This document shows positions 63,146-64,000 of a DNA stretch of 64,000 nt, piece after piece. The number at the start of each line of letters is the position of its first letter. The first letter of the stretch is position 1. The stretch lies in contig CP064953.1 in NCBI GenBank assembly GCA_015679245.1, forward strand, positions 62,001-126,000, in the 5' to 3' direction. A program made the position numbers and the translations under genes. The notes beneath the pieces are model-generated. The model was given only the letters and a program-made list of their open reading frames with translations. It made no database searches and was not told the origin of the DNA. The stretch comes from Actinomycetaceae bacterium zg-1166. Lineage in GTDB: Bacteria > Actinomycetota > Actinomycetes > Actinomycetales > Actinomycetaceae.

Positions 63146-63308
63146 ATTCAACGAAGGAAACCTGGGAGTTGTCTAGGAGTGAGCCGAATATGATAGTAGC
63201 TTCCCTATGCGTGTGATGGCCGCGTGTAAGGAGCTTGCGAGAGCCTGCCACGCCTCGTGATGTGTACACATCGAGATGGTGACAGTGAAGAAAAATACGT
63301 GGAACAAC

Positions 63309-63353
63309 GTAGAGGAGAGGGGTACGAGCAGTACCCGTACCCCTCTCCTCTAC
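63309..63353. terminator. Perfect 17-bp hairpin terminator
   Basis: GTAGAGGAGAGGGGTAC and GTACCCCTCTCCTCTAC with an 11-nt loop. It lies after the minus-strand pspA-like gene and before the response regulator promoter. Confidence 0.75.
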
Positions 63354-63404
63354 TCAAAAACTTAACCTGAGGAAGGAAGTATTCTTACGCGATCACCCAG
63401 GAGA

Positions 63405-63998
63405 TCAGTACGAAGTGAAATCACGCCCTTCGAGCTGAGCAGGTGGATTACCTGCCTTGAGTGCGGCCAGGCGCGCCTCGATCTCCACATCCTGAGTGTG
63501 ATCTTCTAGGGCGGCGAACTGCTCATCGAGGGAGGAGGCAGCAATCTCGGCTTTCCCTGCTGCAAGAGCTTCCTGACGGCGGATCTGCTCCTCGTAACGC
63601 CCGAGTTCGCTTGTGGGATCGAGAACGTTGATCGAGGAGATCGCGTCCTGAACCTGCATTTGAGCAGCAGCCGTCTTTTGGCGAGCCACGAGCTGATCGC
63701 GCTTGGACTTCAACTCCTCAAGTTTGCCACGCATCTGTTCGAGGCCGGACTTGAGCTTAGCGACGACTTCTTCCTGCGAATGAATCAGCGGCTCAGCGTC
63801 CTTAGCTTCCTTTTCGAACTGGAGCTGCTTGGAGATGGCAACCTTGGCGAGGTTATCGAACTTCAAGGCGTCTTCTTCCTTACCAGAAGAACGCATCTTG
63901 TCGGCCATCTGAGAAGCAGAAAGCGCCTTCTGCCCCCACTCAGCAGCAGTTTTGACGTCATCGGCGTAATCAGCTTGAGCAAGGCGGAGGTTCCCCAC
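63405..63998 (-). CDS. PspA/IM30 family protein (partial, cut by window edge)
   Basis: The C-terminal 197 residues of a PspA/IM30 (ESCRT-III-like) membrane-stress protein. The reading frame runs off the right end of the window, so roughly the first 50-60 residues (the amphipathic membrane helix) are outside. Visible is the long antiparallel coiled coil (SQEEVVAKLKSGLEQMRGKLEELKSKRDQLVARQ) and the LDPTSELGRYEEQIRRQEALAAGKAEI helix. The C-terminus LEGRDFTSY is short. It probably protects inner-membrane integrity. Adjacent to a two-component system on the same strand but separated by a terminator. Confidence 0.88.
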   Translation of the reverse strand: MGNLRLAQADYADDVKTAAEWGQKALSASQMADKMRSSGKEEDALKFDNLAKVAISKQLQFEKEAKDAEPLIHSQEEVVAKLKSGLEQMRGKLEELKSKRDQLVARQKTAAAQMQVQDAISSINVLDPTSELGRYEEQIRRQEALAAGKAEIAASSLDEQFAALEDHTQDVEIEARLAALKAGNPPAQLEGRDFTSY

Positions 63999-64000
63999 GG

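Overview
The window looks like a chromosome segment of a moderately high-GC Gram-positive actinobacterium, most likely Actinomycetaceae (Actinotignum/Arcanobacterium/Actinomyces-like). Reasons: frequent GTG starts and ATGA/GTGA overlaps; actinobacterial families (polyphosphate glucokinase, DUF4235, a DUF4921-like protein, UPF0126/TRIC, actinobacterial MenC, a TrcRS-like two-component pair); and three wall-anchored proteins ending in L-x-x-(T/S)-G, a hydrophobic segment and an Arg-rich tail. No rRNA, prophage, transposase or CRISPR array was seen. The species cannot be fixed from sequence alone.

Layout. 0.2-3.2 kb: DUF1684 protein, S51 peptidase, tRNA-Ser(GCU) and an IclR regulator. 3.5-10.7 kb: an aldonate/hexuronate operon divergent from the IclR gene (uxuB-uxuA-eda-kdgK, MHS transporter, Zn-dehydrogenase) that converges on 2-keto-3-deoxygluconate. 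11.3-13.9 kb: membrane phosphatase-fold protein, small YtxH-like protein and a TRIC-type channel. 14.4-21.5 kb: two surface-protein genes, a TAP-like alpha/beta hydrolase and a frameshifted coiled-coil/SEC10-PgrA protein. 21.8-23.7 kb: menC and dcd. 24.2-31.5 kb: complete Mrp Na+/H+ antiporter operon (A/B fusion, C, D, E, F, G) and a DUF4235 protein. 31.6-36.5 kb: TPP riboswitch and thiamine ABC transporter (ThiB-ThiP-ThiQ) with a translationally coupled GNAT protein. 36.8-48.9 kb: GalT/HIT-like protein, CynX-type MFS, heterodimeric ABC exporter, polyphosphate glucokinase, AcuI/YhdH oxidoreductase, amphipathic-helix membrane protein, cyclophilin and rhomboid protease. 49.4-56.2 kb: a 2265-residue CshA-like fibrillar adhesin with about 15 near-identical repeats. 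56.4-64 kb: HD-like protein with a long disordered tail, SDR, PlsC-type acyltransferase, two-component system and a partial PspA.

Two patterns stand out. First, long G runs sit where they could switch surface proteins. A G10 run lies between plausible -35 and -10 hexamers (spacer exactly 17 bp) upstream of both the coiled-coil protein and the giant adhesin. A G9 run lies in the adhesin signal-peptide codons. A G6 run lies in the short interval where the coiled-coil gene changes frame. This looks like slipped-strand phase variation at two levels, in a phylum that usually lacks MutS/MutL. Second, the intergenic spaces hold many short tandem duplications (8-41 bp), and at least six of them copy the stop codon of the upstream gene.

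All calls come from reading the sequence and recalled family knowledge; no database search or alignment program was run.
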